A DNA stretch of 41,342 nucleotides from CAZQEZ01 sp964592475 (GCA_964592475.1 CAZQEZ010000020.1:1-41342); one strand, 5' to 3'; positions 7,313 through 15,894 are shown, numbered from the stretch's first letter. Numbers and translations are program-made. The notes: a model not told the origin generated them from the sequence alone.

Positions 7313-8716
7313 TTACCCGAAAAAAGTTGCTTTAAAGTTTACCAGAAACAACTCATCAGTAGCCCTGGTCACTGCTGTGTACAACCAGCGCAAGTATTCC
7401 TGATTCACCATTTCATCGGTTAAATACCCCTGATCCACAAACACTGCATTCCATTGCCCGCCCTGCGCCTTGTGACAAGTAAGTGCGTAAGCAAATTTTA
7501 CCTGTAAAGCATTCAGGTATGGATCATTGGACATCGCCTCCCGAATTTTCTTTTTCGAATCAAGGTGTAGGTAATCATTCATTACTTCCTGGTAAAAAGT
7601 CCTGTTTTCTTCACTGGATAAACTTGCAGTATTTGAATAAAGAGTATCGAGCAAAACCTTTGCCTCAAACGACGGCTCTTCCGGGAAGTCTATTAGTCGC
7701 AATTGCAATGTTGCAAATCTTTTGCCATAAAGCTCTTCAAATCTTACAATTTTCATTACTTCCACCATTTCACCATTGGCCAAAAAGTTTGCTTTGCTAT
7801 CTTCTCCTAAAAAATAGTAATTGTTTTTCACTACCATCAGCATATCACCAGCTTCCAGTTCATTCTCATAAAAATGTACCACCTGGCGAATGTATCGATT
7901 ATAATTGACCGCCAGTTTATTAGAGCGACAAATGATGATGGTATTTTCGGTGCCATATTTATCATAGGCATAGCGAAGGCCATCTTCCATTTTTTCGCCA
8001 TTCATACGGTAAACATCCTTAAAGCTTTTCGTGGTTAATTTTATTTGCCAATCTTTCTGAGGGATTAACTCTCTAAGATGCGTAGCATTAAACAAGATGC
8101 CCGATTGTAAATCCTGCCGCATTACATCAACTAGCTCTGTTTCAAAAACCGATAGCTTAAAGCGACTCTGCAAATACAACTTTTCCAGTCCTGGACTTTT
8201 TGTTTGATGTACCGGAGGCAATTGAGCATCATCGCCAATTAGTATTAAACGGTTATCTGATTGTGAAAAAATATATTCTATTAAGCTTCCTAATACTCCC
8301 TTAGAGCCAAACTCATGTTCATCTGACAGCATTGATGCTTCATCTACAATATAAACTGTTTTCTTTTGCCTGTTTTCTGCTCTGCTGAAGGCAAAAACCC
8401 CTTGCTCCGGATCAGACTCTGTTTTAAATATAATTTTATGTATTGTAAAGGCTCTTTTTTTGGAATAAGATGACATCACTTTAGCAGCCCTACCCGTGGG
8501 TGCCAGTAACATAAACTTAAAGTTAAGTAGTGGTAGCACTTTTACCAAAGTACTCACAATGGTTGTTTTTCCGGTACCGGCATAGCCTTTCAACATCATG
8601 GCAGGCTTATCATCTTTATTTTCCATGAATTGTTGAAACACTTTGAAAAATTTTTGTTGGCTTTTGGTAGGTGTAAATGGAAAATACCTACTTATGATTT
8701 TGTTTATTTCTGGCAA
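7313..8716 (-). CDS. RecD-like ATP-dependent DNA helicase (superfamily 1)
   Basis: This is a single-subunit SF1B-type helicase. Walker A is GYAGTGKTT (44-52 from the start used here), Walker B is VYIVDEASML, and motif III is LILIGDDAQLPPV. The C-terminal UvrD_C_2-type region has ALTCHKAQGGQW and LYTAVTRATDEL. It resembles the N-terminally short RecD/Dda-like helicases of Bacteroidota, with no RecB or RecC partner here. The frame is open to a GTG at 8767, but an exact TAnnTTTG promoter box lies inside that extension (8746-8753). A TTG at 8716 follows GGAGG with a 6-base gap, so I use the TTG, giving 467 residues. The DUF1573 gene follows. Confidence 0.85.
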   Translation of the reverse strand: MPEINKIISRYFPFTPTKSQQKFFKVFQQFMENKDDKPAMMLKGYAGTGKTTIVSTLVKVLPLLNFKFMLLAPTGRAAKVMSSYSKKRAFTIHKIIFKTESDPEQGVFAFSRAENRQKKTVYIVDEASMLSDEHEFGSKGVLGSLIEYIFSQSDNRLILIGDDAQLPPVHQTKSPGLEKLYLQSRFKLSVFETELVDVMRQDLQSGILFNATHLRELIPQKDWQIKLTTKSFKDVYRMNGEKMEDGLRYAYDKYGTENTIIICRSNKLAVNYNRYIRQVVHFYENELEAGDMLMVVKNNYYFLGEDSKANFLANGEMVEVMKIVRFEELYGKRFATLQLRLIDFPEEPSFEAKVLLDTLYSNTASLSSEENRTFYQEVMNDYLHLDSKKKIREAMSNDPYLNALQVKFAYALTCHKAQGGQWNAVFVDQGYLTDEMVNQEYLRWLYTAVTRATDELFLVNFKATFFG

Positions 8717-8745
8717 AATGCTCCTCCGCTTTAAATTATTAGATG

Positions 8746-8753
8746 CAAAATTA
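8746..8753 (-). promoter_or_regulatory. -7 box for the helicase gene
   Basis: The minus strand reads TAATTTTG, an exact TAnnTTTG match, about 30 bases upstream of the TTG start at 8716. No clear -33 element was seen. It argues against the longer reading that begins with GTG at 8767. Confidence 0.35.
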
Positions 8754-8815
8754 ATCATTAAAAGCACAACAGATAGCTTAAATAATTCTAACTTTAAGCC
8801 CCAAATATTAAATCG

Positions 8816-9307
8816 ATGGTGTTCAATGATGAAATAGTGAAGACTTTTGGAAAACGACTTCGCACCAGGGTAAATGGCATTTTAATTGAAAAGGATAGGA
8901 TATTAATGGTGCGTCATCGATCACTGGGAAAAGCTGGCTTTCTATGGAATGTACCAGGTGGGGGAATGGATTACGGGCAATCTGCTTCAGAGGCTTTAAA
9001 GCGTGAATTTGAAGAAGAAGTAGGATTAAAAGTAAAAGTTTGTGACTTTTTATTCGTTCATGAATTATTAGTAAAACCACTGCATGCTGTTGAGCTTTTT
9101 TTTGTGGTAGAAAAAATTGAAGGGCGATTAATTAAAGGATTAGATCCGGAAATGAAAGAGGGAGAGCAAATTATTGAAGATGTGCGATTTATGGATTGGG
9201 AGGAAATACATAATTTGGCTCCTAATAATAAGCATAACATCTTTAATAAATGTAATAGTTTGCCCGATTTGATAAATAAAAGGGGGTATTTCATATTTGA
9301 AAAATAA
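8816..9307 (+). CDS. Nudix hydrolase
   Basis: The 163-residue cytoplasmic protein has a complete Nudix box: GGGMDYGQSASEALKREFEE followed by EVGL, matching G-x5-E-x7-R-E-U-x-E-E-x-G-U with one variation at the first acidic position (GQSASEAL). Nudix enzymes cleave nucleoside diphosphates linked to another group; the substrate cannot be read from the box. ATG 8816 is used, although a nearby Met-Met-Lys reading at 8828 is out of frame and ignored. The gene is divergent from the helicase and is followed after 82 bases by the membrane protein/DUF3822/coaD unit, which has its own promoter. Confidence 0.9.
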   Translation: MVFNDEIVKTFGKRLRTRVNGILIEKDRILMVRHRSLGKAGFLWNVPGGGMDYGQSASEALKREFEEEVGLKVKVCDFLFVHELLVKPLHAVELFFVVEKIEGRLIKGLDPEMKEGEQIIEDVRFMDWEEIHNLAPNNKHNIFNKCNSLPDLINKRGYFIFEK

Positions 9308-9334
9308 TATTTTGCCACCTTTTAAATAATTTGT

Positions 9335-9364
9335 TTTGCTTTATCATTAATAATATTAATTTTG
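9335..9364 (+). promoter_or_regulatory. Bacteroidota promoter for the DUF3822-coaD unit
   Basis: TTTG at 9335-9338 is separated by 18 bases from TAATTTTG at 9357-9364. Both boxes match the Bacteroidota consensus (TTTG, 17-23 bases, TAnnTTTG). The transcript would start near 9371, about 19 bases before the ATG at 9390. This is the best-formed promoter in the window. Confidence 0.7.
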
Positions 9365-9389
9365 TAAATATTAAAAATTACTAAGACTG

Positions 9390-9980
9390 ATGAATTTGAC
9401 CAGAATTTTATCGATTTTCTTCTTGATTGTTGCAATTGGATTAGCGGGTTTTTTGTATTATCGAATTAACCTGAGAATTGAAGAGGCGGCTAAAATAGAA
9501 AAAACAGAAAAGCAAATAATCCAAAAGCTGAAATGGATTAGGGAGGCTCAGACAGCTTATCATTCAGTAAATGGGCAATATACTGACAGCTGGGATTCTC
9601 TTACCAATTTTATAAAAAATGGAAATATCCCTTTGATACAGCGTACTGAAGAAATTATTACACTAGATTATGGTGTGGATAGCGTTGTAATAGATTTAGA
9701 TACATTGGCTATGGTGAATGTTTATGATTCTTTATTCAATGAGCAAAGATATCCCACCTTCAATCTAAACAGGTTGCCGTATATACCTGGTAAAGAAAAT
9801 CAGAAATTTATATTATTTGCTGATAAAGTTGCCAAAGGTGAGTTGAAAGTAGATGTAATTGAGGTTAAGGATTTCGACCCGATTAACCCGGTCAGGGATG
9901 AAGATAGTAAAATATTTAATCAAAAGCCATTGAGGTTCGGATCAAAAACAGAAGTTTCAATTACTGGTAACTGGGAATAG
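9390..9980 (+). CDS. Membrane-anchored protein with a pilin-like helix, function unknown
   Basis: The product is 196 residues. A single N-terminal hydrophobic helix (about residues 4-24) is followed by a long charged helix. A segment then reads REAQTAYHSVNGQYTDSWDSL (about 50-70), strongly recalling the start of the globular part of type II/IV pseudopilins (A-x-x-A-Y-x-x-x-N-G-x-Y). No prepilin peptidase site precedes the helix, so it is probably a plain membrane anchor. The rest is predicted beta-rich with repeated V-I-D-L-type strands. It is the first gene after a good promoter and is 3 bases from DUF3822, so the two are surely cotranscribed. Function is unknown. Confidence 0.7.
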   Translation: MNLTRILSIFFLIVAIGLAGFLYYRINLRIEEAAKIEKTEKQIIQKLKWIREAQTAYHSVNGQYTDSWDSLTNFIKNGNIPLIQRTEEIITLDYGVDSVVIDLDTLAMVNVYDSLFNEQRYPTFNLNRLPYIPGKENQKFILFADKVAKGELKVDVIEVKDFDPINPVRDEDSKIFNQKPLRFGSKTEVSITGNWE

Positions 9981-9983
9981 CAT

Positions 9984-10874
9984 TTGCAAACTGGCTCCAA
10001 AAAATATAAATTACTTCATCGGGTTAAGGACACTCGGTACTTCAATATTGATAATTTACATCATTACTCCCTTTCATTACAGCTGGGGAGTAATGATTTT
10101 CAAATATGTGTGATTGATTCACGTAACAGTACCTGTCTCTTACTCGAAGATTACATTTTTCCTTCGGCCAACTCTCCTGAAGATAGGGTGGCTATTCTAA
10201 AATACCTGTTTGATGAGCATCATTTCTTGATAGCCAATTTTTGGAAATCGGTAAAGATTTCTATTAAAACGAGCAAATTTTCATTAGTACCTAAAGATGC
10301 ATTCGACAAAACCGCACTTTTTGATTATTTAAAATACAATGCCGATCTTGACACATCAATAGAAACCTACAGATATAATTTAATCTCATTTAATGACATA
10401 TATACTGTATTTGCATTTGAAAAAAAGGTGCAAGCGTTTTTTGATACAATATATCAAAATATTGAATATCAGGTAAGCCATCAAAGTTGCGGCATTATAA
10501 GTGGTGTTTTTAATAGTAAAAATAAAACACGTAATAAAAAAATGTACCTTTATGTAGATAGGGGGCGATTGCATATTTCCTTAATTGAAGATCAAAGATT
10601 GATTTATTATAATCAATTTTTAATTAAAGAATTTTCTGACTATATCAAATTTATAAACCTGGTAGCCAAAGAGCTTAATTATGATATAGGCATTAATGGC
10701 ATTATCCTATGGGGATATATCAGAAAAAACTCGGCTCACCTAAAAGAGCTATTAAGATATTTCAAAAATATCAAGTTTGGTGGTTCAGCTTCATTTTTAA
10801 AGCAAGGTTTCATGTTCGACGAAATCCCTGAGCATCATTTCATTGATGTTTACGGAATTTATCTGTGTCAATAA
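9984..10874 (+). CDS. DUF3822 family protein
   Basis: This 296-residue protein matches the Bacteroidota family DUF3822, which characteristically sits just before coaD. The N-terminal half has LSLQLGSNDFQICVID, and the second half has MYLYVDRGRLHISLIEDQRLIYYNQF. Both look like the repeated beta-beta-beta phosphate-loop strands of actin/ASKHA-fold proteins. There is no signal peptide or membrane helix. The start is TTG at 9984, three bases after the previous stop; no ATG lies nearby in frame. The stop TAA shares its last A with the coaD ATG, pointing to translational coupling. The function is unknown; a link to CoA metabolism is guesswork from position. Confidence 0.8.
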   Translation: MQTGSKKYKLLHRVKDTRYFNIDNLHHYSLSLQLGSNDFQICVIDSRNSTCLLLEDYIFPSANSPEDRVAILKYLFDEHHFLIANFWKSVKISIKTSKFSLVPKDAFDKTALFDYLKYNADLDTSIETYRYNLISFNDIYTVFAFEKKVQAFFDTIYQNIEYQVSHQSCGIISGVFNSKNKTRNKKMYLYVDRGRLHISLIEDQRLIYYNQFLIKEFSDYIKFINLVAKELNYDIGINGIILWGYIRKNSAHLKELLRYFKNIKFGGSASFLKQGFMFDEIPEHHFIDVYGIYLCQ

Positions 10875-11326
10875 TGAGTCGAATAGCTTTATTTCCTGGC
10901 TCTTTCGATCCCTTCAGCAAAGGGCACGAAGACATCGTATTAAGAGGATTACGACTATTTGATAAGATAATAATAGCCATAGGACACAATAGCCAAAAGA
11001 AGCGATATTTCACTTTAGATTTAATGATTGAAAAAATATCAGAAACTTTCCAGCCTTACCCTAACATTCAGATAATTACTTACAATGATCTTACCGCGGA
11101 GCTTGCTAGGAAACACGACGCTAAATTTTTGCTGAGAGGCTTACGTAATACTACAGATTTTGAGTATGAAAATAGTATAGCGCAGGTTAATAAAGATTTA
11201 AATTCAGAACTTGATTCTGTTTTTTTAATTACATCTTCTCAGTATGCCGGAGTAAGTTCTTCAATCATTAGGGAGGTGCATAAATACAAGGGAGAGGTAA
11301 GTAAATACTTGCCTTACCAGCTTTAA
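10874..11326 (+). CDS. coaD: Phosphopantetheine adenylyltransferase
   Basis: CoaD transfers AMP from ATP to 4'-phosphopantetheine, the penultimate step of coenzyme A synthesis. The nucleotidyltransferase signature GSFDPFSKGH (residues 9-18) carries the T/HxGH-type His18, and the C-terminal SSSIIREV supplies the second phosphate-binding motif. LRGLRNTTDFEYE is also typical. The frame is open to a GTG at 10865, but the ATG at 10874, overlapping the DUF3822 stop as TAATG, gives the family's normal N-terminus (SRIALFPGSFDP) and 150 residues. Confidence 0.96.
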   Translation: MSRIALFPGSFDPFSKGHEDIVLRGLRLFDKIIIAIGHNSQKKRYFTLDLMIEKISETFQPYPNIQIITYNDLTAELARKHDAKFLLRGLRNTTDFEYENSIAQVNKDLNSELDSVFLITSSQYAGVSSSIIREVHKYKGEVSKYLPYQL

Positions 11327-11328
11327 AG

Positions 11329-11358
11329 TTAACATTTCCTGTTAAAAGTCATTTTTTT
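11329..11358 (+). terminator. Weak terminator after coaD
   Basis: TTAACA pairs with TGTTAA across a five-base loop, and a run of seven T's follows six bases later. The stem is AT-rich, so this is at best a weak terminator. Confidence 0.35.
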
Positions 11359-11464
11359 ATTCCTGCATTTCTTTTACAATGATAATAAAAGAAATATAAC
11401 CCATACCCGAGGTCTCATTTATCAGGCATTCCCGATAATTGGTGGTAAAAAAGACCAGGTGCTA

Positions 11465-11665
11465 ATGAGTAATGAATTAAAGCCTGATGGTAGTTATAAA
11501 AGAAAAATTGTAGCAACTGAGGATGAATTAAATGGGTTTCGGGTACGAACAGAATTGTATAACCGGATCAATGAGGAAGAGGTGCTTATATTTGCTCAGC
11601 ATACAGCCAATGTTAAAAGGCAACGATTGATAAAATTAAAACTGAACACAAAGTCAGGAACATAA
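11465..11665 (+). CDS. Small hypothetical protein
   Basis: A 66-residue reading frame with charged, coding-like content (ELKPDGSYKRKIVATEDEL, then FRVRTELYNRINEEE) and no signal or membrane segment. A GTG at 11459 lies two codons upstream. The frame also stays open back to 11333 without a good start, so the coding region could be a fragment of something longer. It lies downstream of coaD behind a weak hairpin and converges with the Nudix gene at 11677. I do not recognise the family. It is included because the composition looks like real coding sequence. Confidence 0.45.
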   Translation: MSNELKPDGSYKRKIVATEDELNGFRVRTELYNRINEEEVLIFAQHTANVKRQRLIKLKLNTKSGT

Positions 11666-11676
11666 GAGCGATAAAG

Positions 11677-12366
11677 CTACATGGTTTTGGGTTTCGTTTT
11701 ATCTATCATCTTATAATACTGCCTAAAAACATATCGAATAGAAGGATAAGAGTTGTAAAGAGCATGATTTGCCTCGCGAGGAAGCAGCCAACGAACTTCT
11801 TCTATATCCTCTTCTGTTTGAGGTGCCATATTCTTTTCATCTAGTATTGTCATCAAATACCATGAGTTTTTTTTCAATACTTTTTTATTATTTCGAGTAT
11901 AAGTGTGCCAGGTTGAGCAGATTTTTGGTCCGCGTTTCACTCTAATATTGCATTCTTCTTCTACTTCTCGTATAGCTGCTTTTTTGGTTTTTTCACCGCG
12001 TTCTAATTTGCCTTTCGGTAAATCCCACTTACCTTGACGATAAATTAATAAAAATTTATCATCTTTTACTACCAAGCCTCCTGCAGCTTTTATAATAGTA
12101 AACTGCTTCTTAACCGTTTTTTTAATATACTTTTTGCTACTGCCGGCAAAAGTAATCGATTCTATACCCTTGATGTATTTTTGATATAAATACCTAATTA
12201 CCATGTCTACCTGCTCTATAGTAGGGTTTAGCAAAAGAACATCATCTTTAAAAAGTTGATAATCGATTTTTTCATCCTGCTCTATGATAACCTCGTATTC
12301 AGAGAAGTCTTTTATCTCCGACAGTTTTTTTACGCTTAAGGGGTTGTTATTTATAAAAAGCTTCAT
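11677..12366 (-). CDS. Nudix hydrolase with an N-terminal extension
   Basis: The product is 229 residues. The first 95 or so form an unrecognised N-terminal domain. A Nudix domain follows (AAGGLVVKDDKFLLIYRQGKWDLP, from about residue 94) with a full box GKLERGEKTKKAAIREVEEECNI. WDLPKGK is typical of the diadenosine/polyphosphate-type subgroup, but the substrate is not certain. It is divergent from pyrE, 103 bases away. Nudix genes beside pyrE and coaD recur in Bacteroidota genomes as I recall them, so this is probably a conserved neighbourhood rather than a recent insertion. Confidence 0.9.
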   Translation of the reverse strand: MKLFINNNPLSVKKLSEIKDFSEYEVIIEQDEKIDYQLFKDDVLLLNPTIEQVDMVIRYLYQKYIKGIESITFAGSSKKYIKKTVKKQFTIIKAAGGLVVKDDKFLLIYRQGKWDLPKGKLERGEKTKKAAIREVEEECNIRVKRGPKICSTWHTYTRNNKKVLKKNSWYLMTILDEKNMAPQTEEDIEEVRWLLPREANHALYNSYPSIRYVFRQYYKMIDKTKPKTM

Positions 12367-12469
12367 CCAAATTATTTTTTATGTGGCAGCTCTTCTCTAA
12401 TTTTAGCACAAATTAAATTGATTTAGTTTAAATATTTTTCATTTACCTCAATTTTTCAAAATTATCATT

Positions 12470-13123
12470 ATGGGATATAAAATTTTAAATGCAGAAGTAA
12501 GCAAAAAAGTTGCTGCTCACTTATTAGAAATTGATGCCATCAAAATCAATATTGCCAAACCCTATACATGGACTTCAGGCATGAAATCGCCAATTTATTG
12601 TGACAATCGGCAGACACTCTCTTATCCTGAAATAAGAACATTTATCAAGCAAAATTTAGCGGAAGCGGTTCGGGTTTTTTTTGGTGATGCAGAAGTAATA
12701 GCAGGTGTAGCAACTGCGGGTATTCCTCAAGGCGCTTTGGTTGCCGATGAGTTGGGTATGCCATTTAATTATGTAAGGGCGAGTGCCAAAAAGCATGGAC
12801 TTGAAAACCTTGTAGAGGGCAAAATAATGCCTGAAAAAAAAGCAGTATTAGTTGAAGACCTGGTTTCCACTGGAGGCAGTTCGCTGGCTGCTGCTCAGTC
12901 ACTCCATGATGCCGGATATATTATAAAGGGTATAATTTCAATTTTCACTTATGGCTTTCCTACAGCCGATGAAGAATTTGAAAAGGTGAATGTTCCATTG
13001 GTGAGCCTGAGTCATTATCCTGCCATGCTTGATCAAGCTTTAGCCATGGGAAAGATCAATGAAGATCAAATGAAAATTTTAAAATCATGGCGAGTAGATG
13101 CTAAAAACTGGAAAAACAAGTAA
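12470..13123 (+). CDS. pyrE: Orotate phosphoribosyltransferase
   Basis: PyrE joins orotate to PRPP to make OMP in pyrimidine synthesis. The PRPP-binding motif is VEDLVSTGG (residues 128-136). The dimer-loop and orotate contacts appear as TSGMKSPIYCDNR (about 35-47), and the catalytic loop region contains VRASAKKHGLENLVEG. The 217-residue length is normal. The gene stands alone, and no pyrF or pyrD was seen. No regulatory leader (attenuator or PyrR site) is visible in the 103-base gap to the divergent Nudix gene. Confidence 0.96.
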   Translation: MGYKILNAEVSKKVAAHLLEIDAIKINIAKPYTWTSGMKSPIYCDNRQTLSYPEIRTFIKQNLAEAVRVFFGDAEVIAGVATAGIPQGALVADELGMPFNYVRASAKKHGLENLVEGKIMPEKKAVLVEDLVSTGGSSLAAAQSLHDAGYIIKGIISIFTYGFPTADEEFEKVNVPLVSLSHYPAMLDQALAMGKINEDQMKILKSWRVDAKNWKNK

Positions 13124-13291
13124 CTCTTGTAAAATTAAATTATTAAATAAATTGTATTTTTTCTGTATCAGACACTCTTTCGTAATTAGTAACTAAAGTC
13201 AATTTTCACCTAGGCAAGATGTGGAAAAATTGTTGATAATGGTAGTTTGAAAAGCTATAACTTAGTAGAAAATTAAACTTGTATTATCTTC

Positions 13292-13552
13292 ATGGATCAA
13301 AATGAAAAGAAGCTTTTAAAAAGAAATCTACTATTCTTTTCCGAAAGTAAAAACAGGGCTTTGAGAAGCCAACCAGCTAAAGTTGCTTTAAGTAAACAAA
13401 TAATTGAAAAGATAAATGGCATGATTGATCAAGAAGAAATTCAATCAATGCTCAATGTTGAAGCAGCATATGATTTTTGTTTTGAAAAAATGCAAGAAGA
13501 TGGTGAAAAACTTGATGATTACGCCAAGGAAATAAATTCATTTTTGAGTTAA
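13292..13552 (+). CDS. Small helical hypothetical protein
   Basis: An 86-residue, charged, all-helical cytoplasmic protein (KKLLKRNLLFFSESKNRAL at the start). It shows no Cys pair, DNA-binding signature or signal peptide, and I do not recognise the family. It lies between pyrE (168 bases upstream) and the BrkB gene (87 bases downstream), all on the same strand. A near-consensus promoter (TTTG, 23 bases, TAAACTTG) would give an improbably short leader. The coding character (regular lysine/glutamate usage, clean ATG start) suggests a real gene. Confidence 0.55.
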   Translation: MDQNEKKLLKRNLLFFSESKNRALRSQPAKVALSKQIIEKINGMIDQEEIQSMLNVEAAYDFCFEKMQEDGEKLDDYAKEINSFLS

Positions 13553-13639
13553 ACCATGTCCGTCTTTTTTAAATAAATAATCAAACTGCAAATGTTAAGT
13601 TAAATTTTTTATATTTAGGCCTTATTTTACAAAAGCAAT

Positions 13640-15040
13640 ATGAGCAAGTTTAAATCGCGGCTAAATAAGGTTATCAAGTTTTTAAATAGAGACATCTGGA
13701 TTATTGATGCCAAAAATTATCCCTATAAAGGATGGTATTTCAATTTGCTGCGGGTGTTGATTGTTGCTGTCAAAGGATATCAGGAAGATAATTGTGCCAT
13801 GCGTGCGGCCTCCCTCACTTATTTTTCTTTATTATCAATCGTGCCTGTATTAGGATTAGCCTTTGGTATAGCCAAAGGCTTTGGTTTTGAAACTGATTTA
13901 AAACAAGTGCTTTCAGAAAACCTACAAGTGCTTGAACAGCAAATGCTCGAAGACCCGGCTGATCCACCGGATGGAATGAGTGCTTCAGAAGAAAGTTTTC
14001 TGGATAGGCTGGAAGTAATGGCAGAAGGCATAATTGAAAATACTAAAGGAGGTGTGGTAGCAGGCACAGGCTTGGTATTTTTGTTTTATATTATTATCCA
14101 ATTGCTTCACAATGTAGAAGATGCACTTAATCGAATTTGGGGAATAAAGAAGCACCGGCCCCTAATTCGCAAGATCTCAGACTATATTACTATTACGTTA
14201 GTAGGTCCTATACTTATATTCTTGTCAAGCAGTATTACTGTATATATTCGCAAATTAATATTTTCATTTACCAAGGCTACTCAGATTGAAGATTTTGCTG
14301 ATCCGGCAGTGAGAATATTTATTCAATTTATTCCTTATACTTTAATTTGGACGTTACTTACGCTCACCTATCTTATTTTACCCAATACCAAAGTAAGGTT
14401 TAGGTCTGCTGCAATTGCTGGAATACTTGCTGGTACATTGTACCAACTAGCTCAATGGGGCTACATTACTTTTCAGATAGGTGCTGCTCGTTATGGAGCT
14501 ATTTATGGTACTTTTGCCGCTGTTCCACTATTTATGATTTGGCTCCAGGTTTCATGGCTCATATTTTTGTATGGAGCAGAAATAAGTTATGCTATTCAAA
14601 ATACTCGAGGTTTTAAAGCAAAGAAAGAACACCCTGAATTAAACAATTATCATAAAAAGCTGGTGTGCGTGATGATTTCGTATCTTGTAATAAAGCGCTT
14701 TGAAAAAGGAGAAGAGCCATTAACGGCCTATAATTTGTCAAACGAGCTTCATGTACCGTTATACTATATCAAGTCAATGCTTTACTTATTGCAGCAGCAA
14801 AAAATTGTTACCGAAATTGGTGATGGAAGCGATGCTAAATATCAACCAGCCAGAGATATTAATCAAATAAGCCTTTCTTCCCTTAAGGAAAAAATCGATC
14901 ATTATGGAGAAAATGATGTGCCAGCCATATCCAGTCCACTCAAAAACACTGCTATTAAATATTTAAATCATTTTGAGGAATTGATTTCCAAATCTGAACA
15001 GAATGTTTTGCTGAAGGATATTCGGATTGAACAGAAATAA
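13640..15040 (+). CDS. YihY/BrkB family membrane protein with a helix-turn-helix-like tail
   Basis: The product is 466 residues. The BrkB domain has the diagnostic first helix AASLTYFSLLSIVPVLGLAFG (about 56-76), then VEDALNRIWGIKK and GAARYGAIYGTFAAVPLFMIW (about 277-297). Together with YGAEISYA these are the most conserved BrkB motifs, with six membrane helices in all. The family, once annotated as RNase BN, has no proven transport or enzyme activity. The last ~140 residues are cytoplasmic, and the segment PLTAYNLSNELHVPLYYIKS followed by LYLLQQQKIV resembles a winged helix. That suggests a sensory or regulatory tail, which is inference. Confidence 0.88.
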   Translation: MSKFKSRLNKVIKFLNRDIWIIDAKNYPYKGWYFNLLRVLIVAVKGYQEDNCAMRAASLTYFSLLSIVPVLGLAFGIAKGFGFETDLKQVLSENLQVLEQQMLEDPADPPDGMSASEESFLDRLEVMAEGIIENTKGGVVAGTGLVFLFYIIIQLLHNVEDALNRIWGIKKHRPLIRKISDYITITLVGPILIFLSSSITVYIRKLIFSFTKATQIEDFADPAVRIFIQFIPYTLIWTLLTLTYLILPNTKVRFRSAAIAGILAGTLYQLAQWGYITFQIGAARYGAIYGTFAAVPLFMIWLQVSWLIFLYGAEISYAIQNTRGFKAKKEHPELNNYHKKLVCVMISYLVIKRFEKGEEPLTAYNLSNELHVPLYYIKSMLYLLQQQKIVTEIGDGSDAKYQPARDINQISLSSLKEKIDHYGENDVPAISSPLKNTAIKYLNHFEELISKSEQNVLLKDIRIEQK

Positions 15041-15327
15041 AATAGATTATATTTTTGATAACTTAATTAAATACAAATAGTAACTATTTTATAATAACTA
15101 GATCAACCATATTTTTGAACTAAAACAGCAATAATTAAATTTTATATTTCTTACATTCAAGGGGTTACAAGTAGTTCTGCCTAAAAAATATTTTAATAAA
15201 ACCTTTTTTCTTGCCTGTAGTTATGATTTAGTCAAATAATTTCTTGCTATATTGTAATTTTTAATTTATTTGGTGTAAATTTATTGAAGTTTTGTATTGA
15301 AGTTTCAGGATTTAAAAATATTTTATA
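15041..15327. other. AT-rich intergenic region before the first DUF4136 gene
   Basis: A 287-base gap of very AT-rich sequence with many stops in all frames. I see no RNA gene, hairpin with a T run, or exact TAnnTTTG promoter. TTTG and TTATTG elements near 15270-15300 may contribute to a promoter for the downstream lipoprotein. Confidence 0.4.
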
Positions 15328-15894
15328 ATGAAAAACTCAGGACTCGCGTTATTTGCTGTAATATTCTTGCTTTCAGGCTGCTTCAACTTTAAAGAATACA
15401 CGGTAGAATCTGATTACAGCTACTATGGTAAATTTAAAAGATATAAAACCTTTAATTTTTTAAATTATACCAACCCAAAAATTGATTCTACTACATCAAA
15501 TCCAGTCATTGAAGATGCAATTAAATCAAGGTTAGAACTTCAAGGTTATAGCCTCACGGATCGCAAACCTAATTTAATCGTTTCATATAAGATCTTCTAT
15601 GATAATTTTAAATTTCAAGGATACAATCAACCTGAAATAGAAGAATGGGCCGAAAGAGAAGATGAAAAAGAAGGATATGATCCAGTTAAATACAATCTTA
15701 CAGAAGGTACTTTATTAGTATTGCTTTGGGATAATAAAAGAGAAAAAGCAATTTGGCAAGGATATGCTTCAGGATTGTTTGGAAATCCATATTCTACTAA
15801 TAATGACAGGTATTTAAAAAGAGCCATCAGGTCAATTTTTGATCAATACCGATTTTTTGCAGAGGATTTTGCAGTAAAGTCTCGTTACAATTAG
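15328..15894 (+). CDS. DUF4136 lipoprotein, first copy
   Basis: The product is 188 residues. A signal peptide ends in LLSGC (lipobox, Cys18), so the mature protein is anchored by lipid to a membrane. The rest matches DUF4136: a YKTFNF strand near residue 38, IEDAIKSRLELQGY (about 64-77), PNLIVSY, the TEGTLLVLLWD strand and AIWQGYASG. The domain is a small periplasmic fold of unknown function, found in many lipoproteins. A close paralogue follows 236 bases downstream in the same direction, so this is one half of a tandem duplication. Confidence 0.87.
   Translation: MKNSGLALFAVIFLLSGCFNFKEYTVESDYSYYGKFKRYKTFNFLNYTNPKIDSTTSNPVIEDAIKSRLELQGYSLTDRKPNLIVSYKIFYDNFKFQGYNQPEIEEWAEREDEKEGYDPVKYNLTEGTLLVLLWDNKREKAIWQGYASGLFGNPYSTNNDRYLKRAIRSIFDQYRFFAEDFAVKSRYN

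Noticed and set aside
7483..7908. Plus-strand frame of 141 codons in the helicase gene
   Set aside because: Antisense shadow of a gene with intact helicase motifs; it has no conserved motif and no promoter-like start.
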